Positions 17,530 through 27,832 are shown, counted from the stretch's first letter. The stretch: DNA of 64,000 nucleotides from Pseudomonas soli (GCF_900110655.1 NZ_FOEQ01000005.1:248001-312000); one strand, 5' to 3'. Notes: generated by a model not told the origin, from the sequence alone. A program made the numbers and translations.

Positions 17530-18951
17530 TCAGACCCCCGCCGCCAGCTTCGCACTCACCTGCCGACGACGATACGCGCTGTCGCGGCTGGCCAGCCACC
17601 AGTACAGCGGCGAGGTGATCGCCAGCCCCACCAGCCACGACAGGTCGGCGCCGTTGATGTGTGCGGACACCGGCCCGACATACAGCGGCGTGTTCATGAA
17701 CGGGATCTGCACCACGATACCCACCGCGTAGGCAATCAGCGCCTGGGGGTTGTAGCGACCATAGATGCCACCGTCGATTTTGAAGATCGAGTCGATGTCG
17801 TAGTCGCCCTTGTGGATGACATAGAAGTCGATCAGGTTGATCGCCGTCCACGGTACCAGCACCACCAGCAACACCAGCAACACCAGCACCATGTCGACGA
17901 AGTGGCCGATGAAGTCCGCCGAGGCGAACACCGCCACCACGCAGCAGGCCGCCAGCACGAGCAGCGACAGCACGGCGCGGCTCTTGGCAGTGGGGATCCA
18001 GCGGTAGGCGAAGGTCTGTACCAGGGTGATGATCGACAGCACCGCGCCGTACAGGTTGAGGGCGTTGTGGCTGATCACGCTGAGCAGGAACAGCACCAGC
18101 ATCAGCGGGCCGAGGGTGCCGGTGGCAAGCTTGACCGCGTCCATGGTGTCCATCCCGGCAGGGATCGCCAGCACCGCCACCGCGCCGAAGATGAATGACA
18201 GGCTCGAGCCCAGGGCCGAGCCAAGGTAGGTGGTCCAGAAGGTCGAGGACACTTTTACGTCAGCCGGCAGGTAGCGCGAGTAATCCGACACGTAGGGCGC
18301 GAAGGCGATCTGCCACAGCGCCGCCAGGGACACGGTGGCCAGCCAGCCGGCCAGGTTGAAGCCGCCGCGGGTGAGGAAGTCGTCGCTCTGCACATGGCTG
18401 AAGATGTAGCCGAAGCCGACCACGATGCCGATGCCCAGCACCCAGGTACCGATGCGGTTGAGCACGTGGATGAAGCGGTAGCCGATTATGCCGATGATGC
18501 CCGAGCCCAATGCACCGATGACGATACCCACGGACACCGGCACCGTCTCGACCACGCCATGTAGCGACTTGCCGGCCAGGACGATGTTGGAGGCGAAGAA
18601 GCCGATGTACATCACCCCGGCGATGACCACCACCAGCAGGGCGCCGAGCGAACCGAACTGGGCGCGGCTCTGGATCATCTGCGGAATGCCCATCTGCGGG
18701 CCCTGGGCAGAGTGCAGGGCCATGAGCACGCCGCCTACCAGGTGGCCGACCAGGATCGCGACGATGCCCCAGACCAGATTTAGGTGGAATAGCTGCACGC
18801 CGAGTGCGCCGGTGACGATGGGCAGCGGCGCGATGTTGCCGCCGAACCACAGTGTGAACAGATCCCTTACCTTTCCATGGCGGTCTTGCGGTGGCACATA
18901 GCCGATCGTGTGTTTCTCGATGAGGGGGGCCGAATTGGCTGCACTGGTCAT
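17530..18951 (-). CDS. NCS1-family nucleobase:cation symporter (cytosine/purine permease)
   Basis: This 473-residue permease has about twelve membrane helices. Family features include the N-terminal IGYVPPQDRHGKVRDLFTLW, GGNIAPLPIVTGAL in helix 1, and WTAINLIDFYVIHKGDYD, which matches the PW-x-x-INL-D-Y segment of CodB/PurC/allantoin transporters. The start at 18951 follows TTGGAG; upstream in-frame codons would run into the divergent gene. The substrate is a nucleobase or hydantoin-like compound by family; none can be chosen from the sequence. A paralogue with the same blocks lies at 38357. Confidence 0.92.
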   Translation of the reverse strand: MTSAANSAPLIEKHTIGYVPPQDRHGKVRDLFTLWFGGNIAPLPIVTGALGVQLFHLNLVWGIVAILVGHLVGGVLMALHSAQGPQMGIPQMIQSRAQFGSLGALLVVVIAGVMYIGFFASNIVLAGKSLHGVVETVPVSVGIVIGALGSGIIGIIGYRFIHVLNRIGTWVLGIGIVVGFGYIFSHVQSDDFLTRGGFNLAGWLATVSLAALWQIAFAPYVSDYSRYLPADVKVSSTFWTTYLGSALGSSLSFIFGAVAVLAIPAGMDTMDAVKLATGTLGPLMLVLFLLSVISHNALNLYGAVLSIITLVQTFAYRWIPTAKSRAVLSLLVLAACCVVAVFASADFIGHFVDMVLVLLVLLVVLVPWTAINLIDFYVIHKGDYDIDSIFKIDGGIYGRYNPQALIAYAVGIVVQIPFMNTPLYVGPVSAHINGADLSWLVGLAITSPLYWWLASRDSAYRRRQVSAKLAAGV

Positions 18952-19222
18952 GACTGACTCCAAGGCAAGGTGGGGCATCGGGGATTGCCCGGGTGCGTGC
19001 CGGCAAAGGGCGACGCGTTCTTGTTGGCGCGATGATGCGGGGCGGGCGGGGATCCAGAAATTAGTAAATTTGTGCTCATGAGCCTTAAAAAACCTAAGGC
19101 TGGAAAAAGCTTGAATGGGAAGGGCGGCAAGCGCGCTGCCGAGGCGCTTTGGCGCCGGACAAACCACGCCCATGACGCAGCGGCTATGCTTTCCAGTGCG
19201 CGGGTTGAGTGGGGAGTACTTC

Positions 19223-19648
19223 ATGGCGACGCTGGAACGGGCCATCGCGATGGCCATCAAGGCACACGAAGGGCAGTTCGACAAAGGTGGGGCGGCTTAC
19301 ATCCTTCACCCGCTGCGGGTGATGGGGCGGGTGATCACTCCTGAGCAGCGCATTGTCGCGGTGTTGCACGATGTGCTGGAAGACACGCCGCTGACCCTGG
19401 CCGACCTCGCCCGTGAAGGTTTCCCGCTGAAGATCCTCGCCGCGCTGCTGGCGCTGAGCCGGCGCGAGGGCGAGAGCTACGAGGCGTTCGTCATTCGCCT
19501 GGGTGTGGACCCCTTGGCGCGCCAGGTGAAGCTGGCGGACCTGGCCGACAACAGCGACCTTTCGCGCATCCCTTGCCCAGGCCCGGCCGATGTGGCCCGG
19601 CTGTGCCGGTACCAGCAGGCCAGCGCCTACCTGCAGACGCTGGCCTGA
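19223..19648 (+). CDS. small HD-domain hydrolase, (p)ppGpp hydrolase-like (SAH type)
   Basis: This 141-residue protein is a stand-alone HD domain of the RelA/SpoT hydrolase kind. Metal and catalytic positions are present: His15 (KAHEGQ), His29 (ILHPLRV), His49-Asp50 and Glu53-Asp54 (LHDVLEDTPLT), Asp106 and Asn110 (LADLADNSDL). No synthetase domain is present. Small alarmone hydrolases remove the 3'-pyrophosphate from (p)ppGpp; MESH1-like proteins can also act on NADPH. GGGGAG is placed correctly before ATG 19223. It is convergent with endA with a six-base gap. Confidence 0.85.
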   Translation: MATLERAIAMAIKAHEGQFDKGGAAYILHPLRVMGRVITPEQRIVAVLHDVLEDTPLTLADLAREGFPLKILAALLALSRREGESYEAFVIRLGVDPLARQVKLADLADNSDLSRIPCPGPADVARLCRYQQASAYLQTLA

Positions 19649-19654
19649 GGGCCT

Positions 19655-20344
19655 TTAGCCGCAGGCCTTGAGGTTGACCGGGCCGACGAAGGCGTTGCCG
19701 CGCCCCATCACGCATGCCACCTGCTGGTTGCGCTGCAGCTCCCAGGGCTGCGGCGGGTAGGTCTTGTTCCAGGCCTCGAACAACTGGCGGTCCTGTTTGG
19801 ACAGGCGCAGGTCGTACTGCTTGCTCATGTAGAAGTAGGTGCGCGCGATCATCCCGCGGATCGACGGGCGCGGCATGACCTTCTTGGCCTTGAAGTCGAC
19901 CTGGGTCAGGCAACTGCCGTACTGGCCATGCTGCTCGGGCAACCAGCCGAAGCTGAAGTTGCTGCGGTCGCCGTTGACCTCGCCGATGCTCGGTACCAGG
20001 TTGTGCAGGTCGGCCTCGGCCCGCTGGTAGACCTTGTCGTGGCGCGAGCAGTTCTTGCGCCCGCCGTCCTGCCAACACTGGCGTTGATGGCCGATCTGCC
20101 AGGCCGGGACAATGTGTTCCCACTCGATGCGCGAGGCACGGTTGAGGTTCTTGCGCGGCGCATAGCCGCAAGACGCCAGGTCGACCTTGTTGCCCTGGTA
20201 CTTGCAGCCGCAATAAAACTCGGTGGACTGCGGCGCGTACAGCTTCCAGGCAACCTTCTTGGCCTCTTGGAAGGTGCGTGGGGCGTCGGCGTGGGCGAGG
20301 GGGGGGAGCAGCAGCAGGCAGGCAGCGAAAAGCGAAACTCTCAT
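19655..20344 (-). CDS. endA: endonuclease I, periplasmic or secreted DNase
   Basis: This 229-residue nuclease has a signal peptide (about 1-20, cut after AHA). The core matches E. coli endonuclease I closely: YCGC, the His77-containing RIEWEHIVPAW, HQRQCWQDGGRKNC, DLHNLVPSIGEVNGDRSN and IARTYFYM. These proteins cut double-stranded DNA with Mg2+ outside the cytoplasm. The ATG is at 20344; a TTG two codons upstream (20350) directly follows the DUF1654 stop and has better spacing to AAGGAAG, so it may be the real start. It forms a two-gene unit with DUF1654 behind a LexA box. Confidence 0.93.
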   Translation of the reverse strand: MRVSLFAACLLLLPPLAHADAPRTFQEAKKVAWKLYAPQSTEFYCGCKYQGNKVDLASCGYAPRKNLNRASRIEWEHIVPAWQIGHQRQCWQDGGRKNCSRHDKVYQRAEADLHNLVPSIGEVNGDRSNFSFGWLPEQHGQYGSCLTQVDFKAKKVMPRPSIRGMIARTYFYMSKQYDLRLSKQDRQLFEAWNKTYPPQPWELQRNQQVACVMGRGNAFVGPVNLKACG

Positions 20345-20350
20345 GTGCAA

Positions 20351-20593
20351 TCAGTCTTCCTTCGGCACGGTCCAGAACACCTGCACGCCGCCATCGTCGC
20401 GGTGGGCGAGGGTGACGTTGTCGTTCTCGGCGATTTCCTCGAGCAGCGTGGCCCAGTCATCGGGCGATTCGTGCTCCAGGCGGAAGATCAGGGCGGCGCG
20501 GCTGCGCTGGGCGGTGGGGCTGTTGATGATCTTCTGGATGCGCTGACCCAGTAGTTCATAACTGCTTGGCGACGCTGAGGCGGGTTTGGCCAC
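20351..20593 (-). CDS. DUF1654 protein
   Basis: This 80-residue protein matches the Pseudomonas DUF1654 family: SYELLGQRIQKIINSP, then AALIFRLEHESPDDW and the tail NVTLAHRDDGGVQVFWTV. The start is GTG at 20593 with AAGGA eleven bases upstream. It has no signal or membrane segment. The molecular role is unknown to me; it sits directly under a LexA-type operator and is followed without a gap by endA, which points to the SOS response. Similar short genes are often near DNA repair or nuclease genes in this genus. Confidence 0.85.
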   Translation of the reverse strand: MAKPASASPSSYELLGQRIQKIINSPTAQRSRAALIFRLEHESPDDWATLLEEIAENDNVTLAHRDDGGVQVFWTVPKED

Positions 20594-20612
20594 GGGGCTG
20601 TTCCTTGTTTTG

Positions 20613-20653
20613 CTGTATGTGCATACAGTATTTCACTGTAAGCCATTTCGCAA
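20613..20653 (-). promoter_or_regulatory. SOS promoter: LexA box overlapping a sigma-70 promoter
   Basis: CTGTATGTGCATACAG (20613-20628) is a perfect 16-base palindrome of the CTG-N10-CAG LexA type. On the minus strand TTGCGA (20653-20648), a 17-base spacer and TACTGT (20630-20625) form a promoter whose -10 box overlaps the operator. It drives DUF1654 and endA. Binding would block RNA polymerase until LexA is cleaved. Confidence 0.85.
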
Positions 20654-20712
20654 CAACGGGTAGGATGAAAGCCGTATAAGACCGTGGTAGAGGGATTGGT
20701 TCAATCGAAGAC

Positions 20713-20780
20713 ATCGCGGCGCCAGCCCGTTCCCACAAAGGTCATGTGTGCCCCGGGGGAGCGGGCTTGCCCCGCGATAG
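20713..20780. repeat. REP pair, one arm degenerate
   Basis: The right element (about 20757-20780, GAGCGGGCTTGCCCCGCGAT core) is canonical. The left element at 20713-20735 is an inverted copy with a few mismatches (ATCGCGGCGCCAGCCCGTTC). It lies between the ansB end and the divergent DUF1654 promoter. Confidence 0.75.
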
Positions 20781-20820
20781 GGTCGGTATCTTCAACATAC
20801 CAACCCGAAGTGCACGCCGA

Positions 20821-22052
<1,232 letters not shown>

Positions 22053-22163
22053 AAGTTGCGTGAGGTCATTCGGCTGGCCGAACGAGAGTAGGAAATGTGT
22101 TCGGTTTTTCGGACGAATTGCGGATAATCCCTCTTGCGTAGCTGCGGCTTCCTACGCGCTGGA

Positions 22164-22213
22164 TTGACAAACCTGCGGCCTATTTACATAGTTAGTCACC
22201 GCAAACGTTTGCG
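22164..22213 (+). promoter_or_regulatory. rbs promoter and LacI-type operator
   Basis: TTGACA (22164-22169), a 17-base spacer and CATAGT (22187-22192) form a sigma-70 promoter. CGCAAACGTTTGCG (22200-22213) is a perfect 14-base palindrome with the central CG step preferred by LacI-family repressors and overlaps the expected transcription start. The operon's own RbsR is the obvious ligand-responsive binder. Confidence 0.88.
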
Positions 22214-22248
22214 ATCCGATAAAAACCACAAGATTCGGAGTCATTTCC

Positions 22249-23196
22249 ATGAAGCTGCCGTTCTCTGGCCGTCCTCTGGCCCTCGCCGTTCTGTCGTCGC
22301 TGATATTCTCCCTGCCTGTCGCCCACGCCGAGGAGGCGCCCAAGGTCGCCCTGGTGATGAAATCCCTGGCCAACGAGTTCTTCCGCACCATGGAAGACGG
22401 CGCCAAGGATTATCAGAAAACCCATGCCAGCGAATTCCAGCTGGTCGCCAACGGCATCAAGAACGAGACCGATACTGGCGAGCAGATCCGTATCGTCGAG
22501 CAGATGGTCAACTCGGGCGCCAAGGCGCTGGTTATCGCCCCGGCCGACTCCAAGGCGCTGGTATCGGCGGTGAAGAAGGCCATGGACAAAGGCGTGATCG
22601 TGATCAACATCGATAATCGCCTCGACCCCGAAACCCTCAAGAGCAAGGGCATCAGCGTGCCGTTCGTAGGCCCGGACAACCGCAAGGGCGCGCGTATGGT
22701 CGGCGACTACCTGGCCCAGCAAAAGCTCAAGGCCGGTGACCAGGTCGGCATCATCGAAGGCGTGCCGACCACCACCAATGCCCAGCAGCGCACCGCTGGT
22801 TTCAAGGACGCCATGGAAGCCGCGCAGATGAAGATCGTCTCGGTGCAATCCGGCAACTGGGAGATCGACAAGGGCAACGCCGTTGCCGCCTCGATGCTCA
22901 ACGAATATCCCGATTTGAAGGCGCTGCTGGCCGGCAACGACAGCATGGCCCTGGGCGCTGTCTCGGCCGTGCGCGCCGCCGGCAAGACCGGCCAGGTGCA
23001 GGTGGTCGGCTACGACAACATCAAGGCCATCGAACCGATGCTCAAGGATGGCCGTGTGCTGGCCACCCTCGACCAGGCTGCCAGCGAGCAGGCGGTGTTC
23101 GGCATCCAAGCGGCGCTGAAGATGCTCAAGGGCGAGCAGCCCGGCGTGGATGCCGACAATGTCATCCAGACGCCAGTCAAGCTGATTACCAAGTGA
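22249..23196 (+). CDS. rbsB: ribose ABC transporter substrate-binding protein
   Basis: This 315-residue periplasmic protein has a signal peptide cut after AHA (about residue 27). The mature start KVALVMKSLANEFF and the NIDNRLDP, GVPTTTNAQQRTAGF and AGNDSMALGA segments are those of ribose-type binding proteins. It delivers the sugar to RbsC/RbsA. It is first in the operon, next to the operator. A REP doublet follows it, which may raise its level above the membrane subunits. Confidence 0.95.
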   Translation: MKLPFSGRPLALAVLSSLIFSLPVAHAEEAPKVALVMKSLANEFFRTMEDGAKDYQKTHASEFQLVANGIKNETDTGEQIRIVEQMVNSGAKALVIAPADSKALVSAVKKAMDKGVIVINIDNRLDPETLKSKGISVPFVGPDNRKGARMVGDYLAQQKLKAGDQVGIIEGVPTTTNAQQRTAGFKDAMEAAQMKIVSVQSGNWEIDKGNAVAASMLNEYPDLKALLAGNDSMALGAVSAVRAAGKTGQVQVVGYDNIKAIEPMLKDGRVLATLDQAASEQAVFGIQAALKMLKGEQPGVDADNVIQTPVKLITK

Positions 23197-23213
23197 AGTG
23201 ATTTCGCGGGAGC

Positions 23214-23291
23214 GTGGGAGCGGGCTTGCCCCGCGATGGTGTCGCAAGGTACAGCCTGCCCTGGCGCCTCGCGGGGCAAGCACGCTCCCAC
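23214..23291. repeat. REP pair inside the rbs operon
   Basis: GTGGGAGCGGGCTTGCCCCG begins at 23214, and a nearly exact reverse complement (GCGGGGCAAGCACGCTCCCA core) ends at 23291. It separates rbsB from rbsA, as the malE-malF REP does in E. coli, so it may stabilise rbsB mRNA and reduce read-through. Confidence 0.88.
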
Positions 23292-23335
23292 GAAAGCCCG
23301 CCTTCTAAACGTGTCATGCTTCGTCCTAGGAGAAA

Positions 23336-24895
23336 ATGGCCATGTCAGTACCGGCCAATGAAACCGTGCTAGCCGTCAGCGGCCTGGGCAAGACCTACGC
23401 CCAGCCCGTACTCGGCGATGTCACCCTCGAGCTGCGCGGCGGCGAGGTGCTGGCCCTGACCGGCGAGAACGGCGCGGGCAAGTCGACCCTGTCCAAGCTG
23501 ATCAGCGGCCTGGAGATCCCCACCACCGGGCAGATGCTCTACCGCGGCCAGCCCTACGCCCCCGGCAGCCGCGCCGAGGCCGAGCGTCTCGGCGTGCGCA
23601 TGGTGATGCAGGAACTCAACCTGCTGCCGACGCTGACCGTGGCCGAGAACCTGTTCCTCGACAACCTGCCCAGCCGCCTCGGCTGGATCAGCCAGAAGCG
23701 CCTGCGCCAGCTGGCCACCGCAGCCATGGCCCAGGTTGGCCTGGATGCCATTGACCCGGACACTCCCGTCGGCGAGCTGGGCATCGGCCACCAGCAGATG
23801 GTCGAGATCGCCCGCAACCTGATCGGCGACTGCCATGTACTGATCTTCGACGAACCCACGGCCATGCTCACCGCCCGCGAGGTGGAGCTGCTGTTCACCC
23901 AGATCGAGCGCCTGCGCCAGCGCGGCGTGGCCATCGTGTATATCTCCCACCGCCTCGAAGAACTGCAGCAGGTGGCCCAGCGCATCGCCGTGCTGCGCGA
24001 CGGCAAGCTGGTGTGCGCCGAGCCGATCCAGCGCTACAACAGCGAGCAACTGGTCAACCTGATGGTCGGCCGCGAGCTGGGCGAGCATATCGACCTGGGC
24101 CAGCGCACGATCGGTGCGCCACTGCTCAAGGTCGACAGGCTCAGCCGCGGCGACAAGGTCCGCGAGGTGTCGCTCGAGGTCAGGGCAGGGGAGATCTTCG
24201 GTATCTCAGGCCTGATCGGTGCCGGGCGCACCGAGCTGCTGCGCCTGATCTACGGCGCCGACCGCGCCGACAGCGGCCAGGTCGCCCTCGGCCAGCCGCC
24301 GGTACCGGTGACCATTGACTCGCCCAAGGCGGCGGTCAAGGCTGGCATTGCGCTGATTACCGAGGACCGCAAGGGCGAAGGCCTGCTGCTGAGCCAGTCG
24401 ATCAGCGCCAATATTGCCCTGGGCAACCTTGGCGCCGTATCCCGTGCTGGCGTGCTCGACGCCGACGCCGAGCGTGAGCTGGCCGAGCGTCAGATCGGCG
24501 CCATGCGCATCCGCAGCGCCAGCCCCGCCCAGGCCGTGGGCGAGCTGTCCGGCGGCAACCAGCAGAAGGTGGTGATCGGCCGCTGGCTGGAGCGCGACTG
24601 CCAGGTACTGTTGTTCGACGAGCCGACCCGCGGCATCGACGTCGGTGCCAAGTTCGACATCTACGGCCTGCTCGCCGAGCTCGCCCGCCAGGGCAAGGCC
24701 CTGGTGGTGGTGTCCAGCGACCTGCGCGAGCTGATGCTGATCTGCGACCGTATCGCCGTGCTCAGCGCCGGACGCCTGATCGACACCTTCGAGCGCGATC
24801 ATTGGACCCAGGACCAACTGCTTGCCGCCGCCTTCGCCGGCTACCAGAAACGTGATGCCCTGCTGCACGACGCAGCTCCCAGGATGGACGCATGA
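23336..24895 (+). CDS. rbsA: ribose ABC transporter, duplicated ATP-binding protein
   Basis: This 519-residue cytoplasmic protein has two ABC domains. The first has Walker A GENGAGKST (43-51) and Walker B VLIFDEPTAML. The second has the degenerate A loop GLIGAGRTE, the signature LSGGNQQKVVIGRWL and LLFDEPTRGIDVGAK, as in RbsA/MglA/XylG. It powers import of ribose or a related pentose. AGGAG precedes ATG 23336; a second ATG at 23342 is also possible. Its end overlaps rbsC by four bases. Confidence 0.95.
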   Translation: MAMSVPANETVLAVSGLGKTYAQPVLGDVTLELRGGEVLALTGENGAGKSTLSKLISGLEIPTTGQMLYRGQPYAPGSRAEAERLGVRMVMQELNLLPTLTVAENLFLDNLPSRLGWISQKRLRQLATAAMAQVGLDAIDPDTPVGELGIGHQQMVEIARNLIGDCHVLIFDEPTAMLTAREVELLFTQIERLRQRGVAIVYISHRLEELQQVAQRIAVLRDGKLVCAEPIQRYNSEQLVNLMVGRELGEHIDLGQRTIGAPLLKVDRLSRGDKVREVSLEVRAGEIFGISGLIGAGRTELLRLIYGADRADSGQVALGQPPVPVTIDSPKAAVKAGIALITEDRKGEGLLLSQSISANIALGNLGAVSRAGVLDADAERELAERQIGAMRIRSASPAQAVGELSGGNQQKVVIGRWLERDCQVLLFDEPTRGIDVGAKFDIYGLLAELARQGKALVVVSSDLRELMLICDRIAVLSAGRLIDTFERDHWTQDQLLAAAFAGYQKRDALLHDAAPRMDA

Positions 24896-25884
24896 AAACC
24901 ACAACAAACACCTCGGACGCCGCGCCAGTGCGCCGCAGCGGCACCTATTTCGGCCTGGGCACCTACCTGGGCCTGGCCGGTGCCTTGCTGGCGATGATCG
25001 TGCTGTTCTCGTTGCTGAGCAGCCACTTCCTGTCCTATGCCACCTTCAGCACCCTGGCCAACCAGATCCCCGACCTGATGGTGCTGGCGGTGGGCATGAC
25101 CTTCGTGCTGATCATCGGCGGCATCGACCTGTCGGTCGGCTCGGTACTGGCCCTGGCGGCCTCGGCCGTCAGCGTGGCGATCCTCGGCTGGGGCTGGGGC
25201 GTGCTGCCCGCCGCCTTGCTCGGCATGGCCGTGGCGGCCTTGGCCGGCACCGTCACCGGCAGCATCACCGTGGCCTGGCGCATCCCTTCGTTCATCGTCT
25301 CGCTGGGCGTGCTGGAAATGGCCCGTGGCCTGGCGTACCAGTTCACCGATTCGCGTACCGCGTATATCGGCGATGCCTTCGCCTGGTTCTCCAACCCGAT
25401 CGCCTTCGGCATTTCCCCGGCCTTCATCATCGCCTTGCTGGTGATCGTGCTGGCCCAACTGGTGCTGACCCGTACTGTGTTCGGCCGCTACCTGATCGGT
25501 ATCGGCACCAACGAAGAGGCCGTGCGCCTGGCCGGTATCGACCCGCGCCCCTACAAGATCCTGGTGTTCGCCCTGATGGGTGTGCTCGCCGGTCTTGCCG
25601 CGCTGTTCCAGATCTCGCGCCTGGAGGCCGCCGACCCCAATGCCGGCTCGGGCATGGAGCTGCAGGTGATCGCTGCCGTGGTGATCGGCGGCACCAGCCT
25701 GATGGGCGGGCGCGGCTCGGTCATCAGCACCTTCTTCGGCGTGCTGATCATTTCGGTGCTGGCCGCCGGCCTGGCCCAGATCGGCGCCTCTGAGCCGACC
25801 AAACGTATCATCACCGGGGCGGTCATCGTCATCGCCGTGGTACTCGACACTTATCGCAGCCGGCGTGCGAACCGGCGGAACTGA
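24892..25884 (+). CDS. rbsC: ribose ABC transporter permease
   Basis: This 330-residue inner-membrane protein has eight to ten hydrophobic helices and the family segment GGIDLSVGSVLALAA (about 76-90). IGTNEEAVRLAGI is the cytoplasmic loop that contacts the ATPase, and GGTSLMGGRGSV follows near the C-terminus. Its start overlaps the rbsA stop (ATGA), showing translational coupling. It forms the channel as a dimer. Confidence 0.95.
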   Translation: MKTTTNTSDAAPVRRSGTYFGLGTYLGLAGALLAMIVLFSLLSSHFLSYATFSTLANQIPDLMVLAVGMTFVLIIGGIDLSVGSVLALAASAVSVAILGWGWGVLPAALLGMAVAALAGTVTGSITVAWRIPSFIVSLGVLEMARGLAYQFTDSRTAYIGDAFAWFSNPIAFGISPAFIIALLVIVLAQLVLTRTVFGRYLIGIGTNEEAVRLAGIDPRPYKILVFALMGVLAGLAALFQISRLEAADPNAGSGMELQVIAAVVIGGTSLMGGRGSVISTFFGVLIISVLAAGLAQIGASEPTKRIITGAVIVIAVVLDTYRSRRANRRN

Positions 25885-25888
25885 AACC

Positions 25889-26914
25889 ATGGCAACCATC
25901 AAAGACGTCGCGGCACTTGCAGGTATTTCCTACACCACCGTGTCCCATGTACTGAACAAGACCCGCCCGGTAAGCGAGCAGGTGCGGCTGAAGGTCGAGG
26001 CGGCGATTGCCGAGCTCGACTACGTGCCCAGCGCCGTGGCCCGTTCGCTGAAGGCACGCAGCACCGCCACCATCGGCCTGCTGGTGCCCAACAGCGTCAA
26101 CCCGTATTTCGCCGAGCTGGCCCGGGGTATCGAGGACGCCTGCGAGCGCAACGGCTACTGCGTGATCCTGTGCAACTCCGATGACAACCCGCAGAAGCAG
26201 CGCAGCTACCTGCGCGTGCTGCTGGAAAAGCGCATCGACGGCCTGATCGTCGCCTCGGTGGGCGAGGACCAGGACCTGCTCGACAGCCTCAGCGGCGTGC
26301 GCACGCCGATGGTCATCGTCGACCGCGCGCTGGAAGGCGTCGAGGCCGACCTGGTGCGCATAGACCACGAGCAGGGCGCCTACCTGGCCACCCGCCACCT
26401 GCTCGAGCTCGGGCATCGCGAGATCGCCACCATCGGCGGCCCGGTGGACACCGGGGTCAGCCAGCTGCGCCTGGCCGGGTTCCGCCGAGCGATGGCCGAG
26501 GGCGGCGTGCGCGTTGCCCCGGGCCATGTGCTGCACAGCGACTTCACCAGCCTCGGCGGGCATGCCGCCGCGGCGCGCCTGCTCGATGGCGAGCGGCCCA
26601 CGGCGATCTTCGCCGGCAACGACATGATTGGTTTCGGCGTGCTGCGTGCCGCTGCCGAACGCAATATCGACGTGCCCGGCGAGCTGTCGGTGATTGGTTT
26701 CGACGACATCGAACTGAGCCGCTACGTGTATCCGGCGCTGACCACGGTCGGCCAGTCGATCCGCGAGTTGGGCGAGAGCGCTGCCGGGCTGTTGCTGTCG
26801 CGCATCGTCACGCCGCGCCGCGACGGCGCTGCCGAACAGCGCATCGTCGCCCCGCGCATCGTGCTGCGCGAATCCACCGGGCCACGCCCGGACCTGTTCA
26901 ACGATTACCGTTAA
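25889..26914 (+). CDS. rbsR: ribose operon repressor, LacI family
   Basis: This 341-residue protein has an N-terminal HTH ([20 protein letters not shown]) and hinge ([15 protein letters not shown]), then a periplasmic-binding-like sensor domain. The ATG at 25889 places the HTH at residue 3, as in the family; an upstream in-frame codon would overlap rbsC. It lies four bases after rbsC, so it is made with its target genes. It should repress at the palindrome 22200-22213 and release on ribose. Confidence 0.94.
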   Translation: MATIKDVAALAGISYTTVSHVLNKTRPVSEQVRLKVEAAIAELDYVPSAVARSLKARSTATIGLLVPNSVNPYFAELARGIEDACERNGYCVILCNSDDNPQKQRSYLRVLLEKRIDGLIVASVGEDQDLLDSLSGVRTPMVIVDRALEGVEADLVRIDHEQGAYLATRHLLELGHREIATIGGPVDTGVSQLRLAGFRRAMAEGGVRVAPGHVLHSDFTSLGGHAAAARLLDGERPTAIFAGNDMIGFGVLRAAAERNIDVPGELSVIGFDDIELSRYVYPALTTVGQSIRELGESAAGLLLSRIVTPRRDGAAEQRIVAPRIVLRESTGPRPDLFNDYR

Positions 26915-26923
26915 GGAATGCCC

Positions 26924-27832
26924 ATGGATGCCAAGGTGGTAGTGGTCGGCAGCCTCAACATGGACCTGGTGGCCCGCGCCCAGCGCCTGCCCCGGGCAGG
27001 CGAGACCCTGACCGGCGACAGTTTCTTCACCGCGCCCGGCGGCAAGGGCGCCAACCAGGCGGTGGCCGTGGCCCGGCTGGGCGCCAGCGTGGCGATGGTC
27101 GGCAACGTCGGCGACGACGCCTACGGTCAGCAACTGCGCCAGGCGCTGCTCACCGAGGGCATCGATTGCCAGGGTGTGAGCGTGTGCCCGGGTGTGTCCA
27201 GCGGCGTGGCGCTGATCGTGGTGGATGCCGCCAGCCAGAACGCCATTGTCGTGATCCCCGGTGGCAACGGCCTGCTCAGCCCCGAGTCGGTGAGCCGTTT
27301 CGATGCACTGCTGCAGCGCGCCGAAGTGATCATCTGCCAGCTGGAGGTGCCGAGCACCACCGTGGCCTGGACCCTGGCCCGCGGCCGCGAGCTGGGCCGC
27401 ACGGTGATCCTCAACCCGGCGCCGGCCAGCGGGCCGTTGCCAGCGGAGTGGTATGCCTACATCGATTACCTGATCCCCAACGAGAGCGAAGCCGAGGCCC
27501 TGGCCGGGGTGCGGGTCAACGACCAGGAAAGTGCCCGTCGCGCGGCCGAGCGGCTACGCCAGCTGGGGGCGGGGAAGGTGATCGTCACCCTTGGCGGCGA
27601 TGGTGCCTTGCTGGTCGACGCCAGCGGCAGCCGGCACTTCCCGGCCCCACGGGTGCAGCCGGTGGACACCACGGCGGCCGGCGACACCTTTGTCGGCGGC
27701 TTTGCCGCTGGCCTGGCGCGGGGCTTGTCGGAAGACGAGGCGATCAGCTTCGGCCAGCGCGCCGCCGCATTGTCGGTGACCCGGGTCGGCGCGCAGCCGT
27801 CCATTCCCCTGTTGAAGGAGCTGGCGCCATGA
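26924..27832 (+). CDS. rbsK: ribokinase
   Basis: This 302-residue PfkB-family kinase phosphorylates ribose to ribose 5-phosphate in the cytoplasm. [12 protein letters not shown] starts the fold, [16 protein letters not shown] is the sugar-binding block and [14 protein letters not shown] holds the catalytic Asp and anion hole (usual DTTGAGD, with Ala for Gly here). ATG 26924 is preferred to ATG 26918 because AAGGA at 26913-26917 gives a six-base spacer only for the later one. It overlaps rbsD by four bases. Confidence 0.95.
   Translation: MDAKVVVVGSLNMDLVARAQRLPRAGETLTGDSFFTAPGGKGANQAVAVARLGASVAMVGNVGDDAYGQQLRQALLTEGIDCQGVSVCPGVSSGVALIVVDAASQNAIVVIPGGNGLLSPESVSRFDALLQRAEVIICQLEVPSTTVAWTLARGRELGRTVILNPAPASGPLPAEWYAYIDYLIPNESEAEALAGVRVNDQESARRAAERLRQLGAGKVIVTLGGDGALLVDASGSRHFPAPRVQPVDTTAAGDTFVGGFAAGLARGLSEDEAISFGQRAAALSVTRVGAQPSIPLLKELAP

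Noticed and set aside
19655..20593. DUF1654-endA as prophage cargo
   Set aside because: No integrase, phage structural gene or attachment repeat is near and codon use is native; a core SOS unit is simpler.
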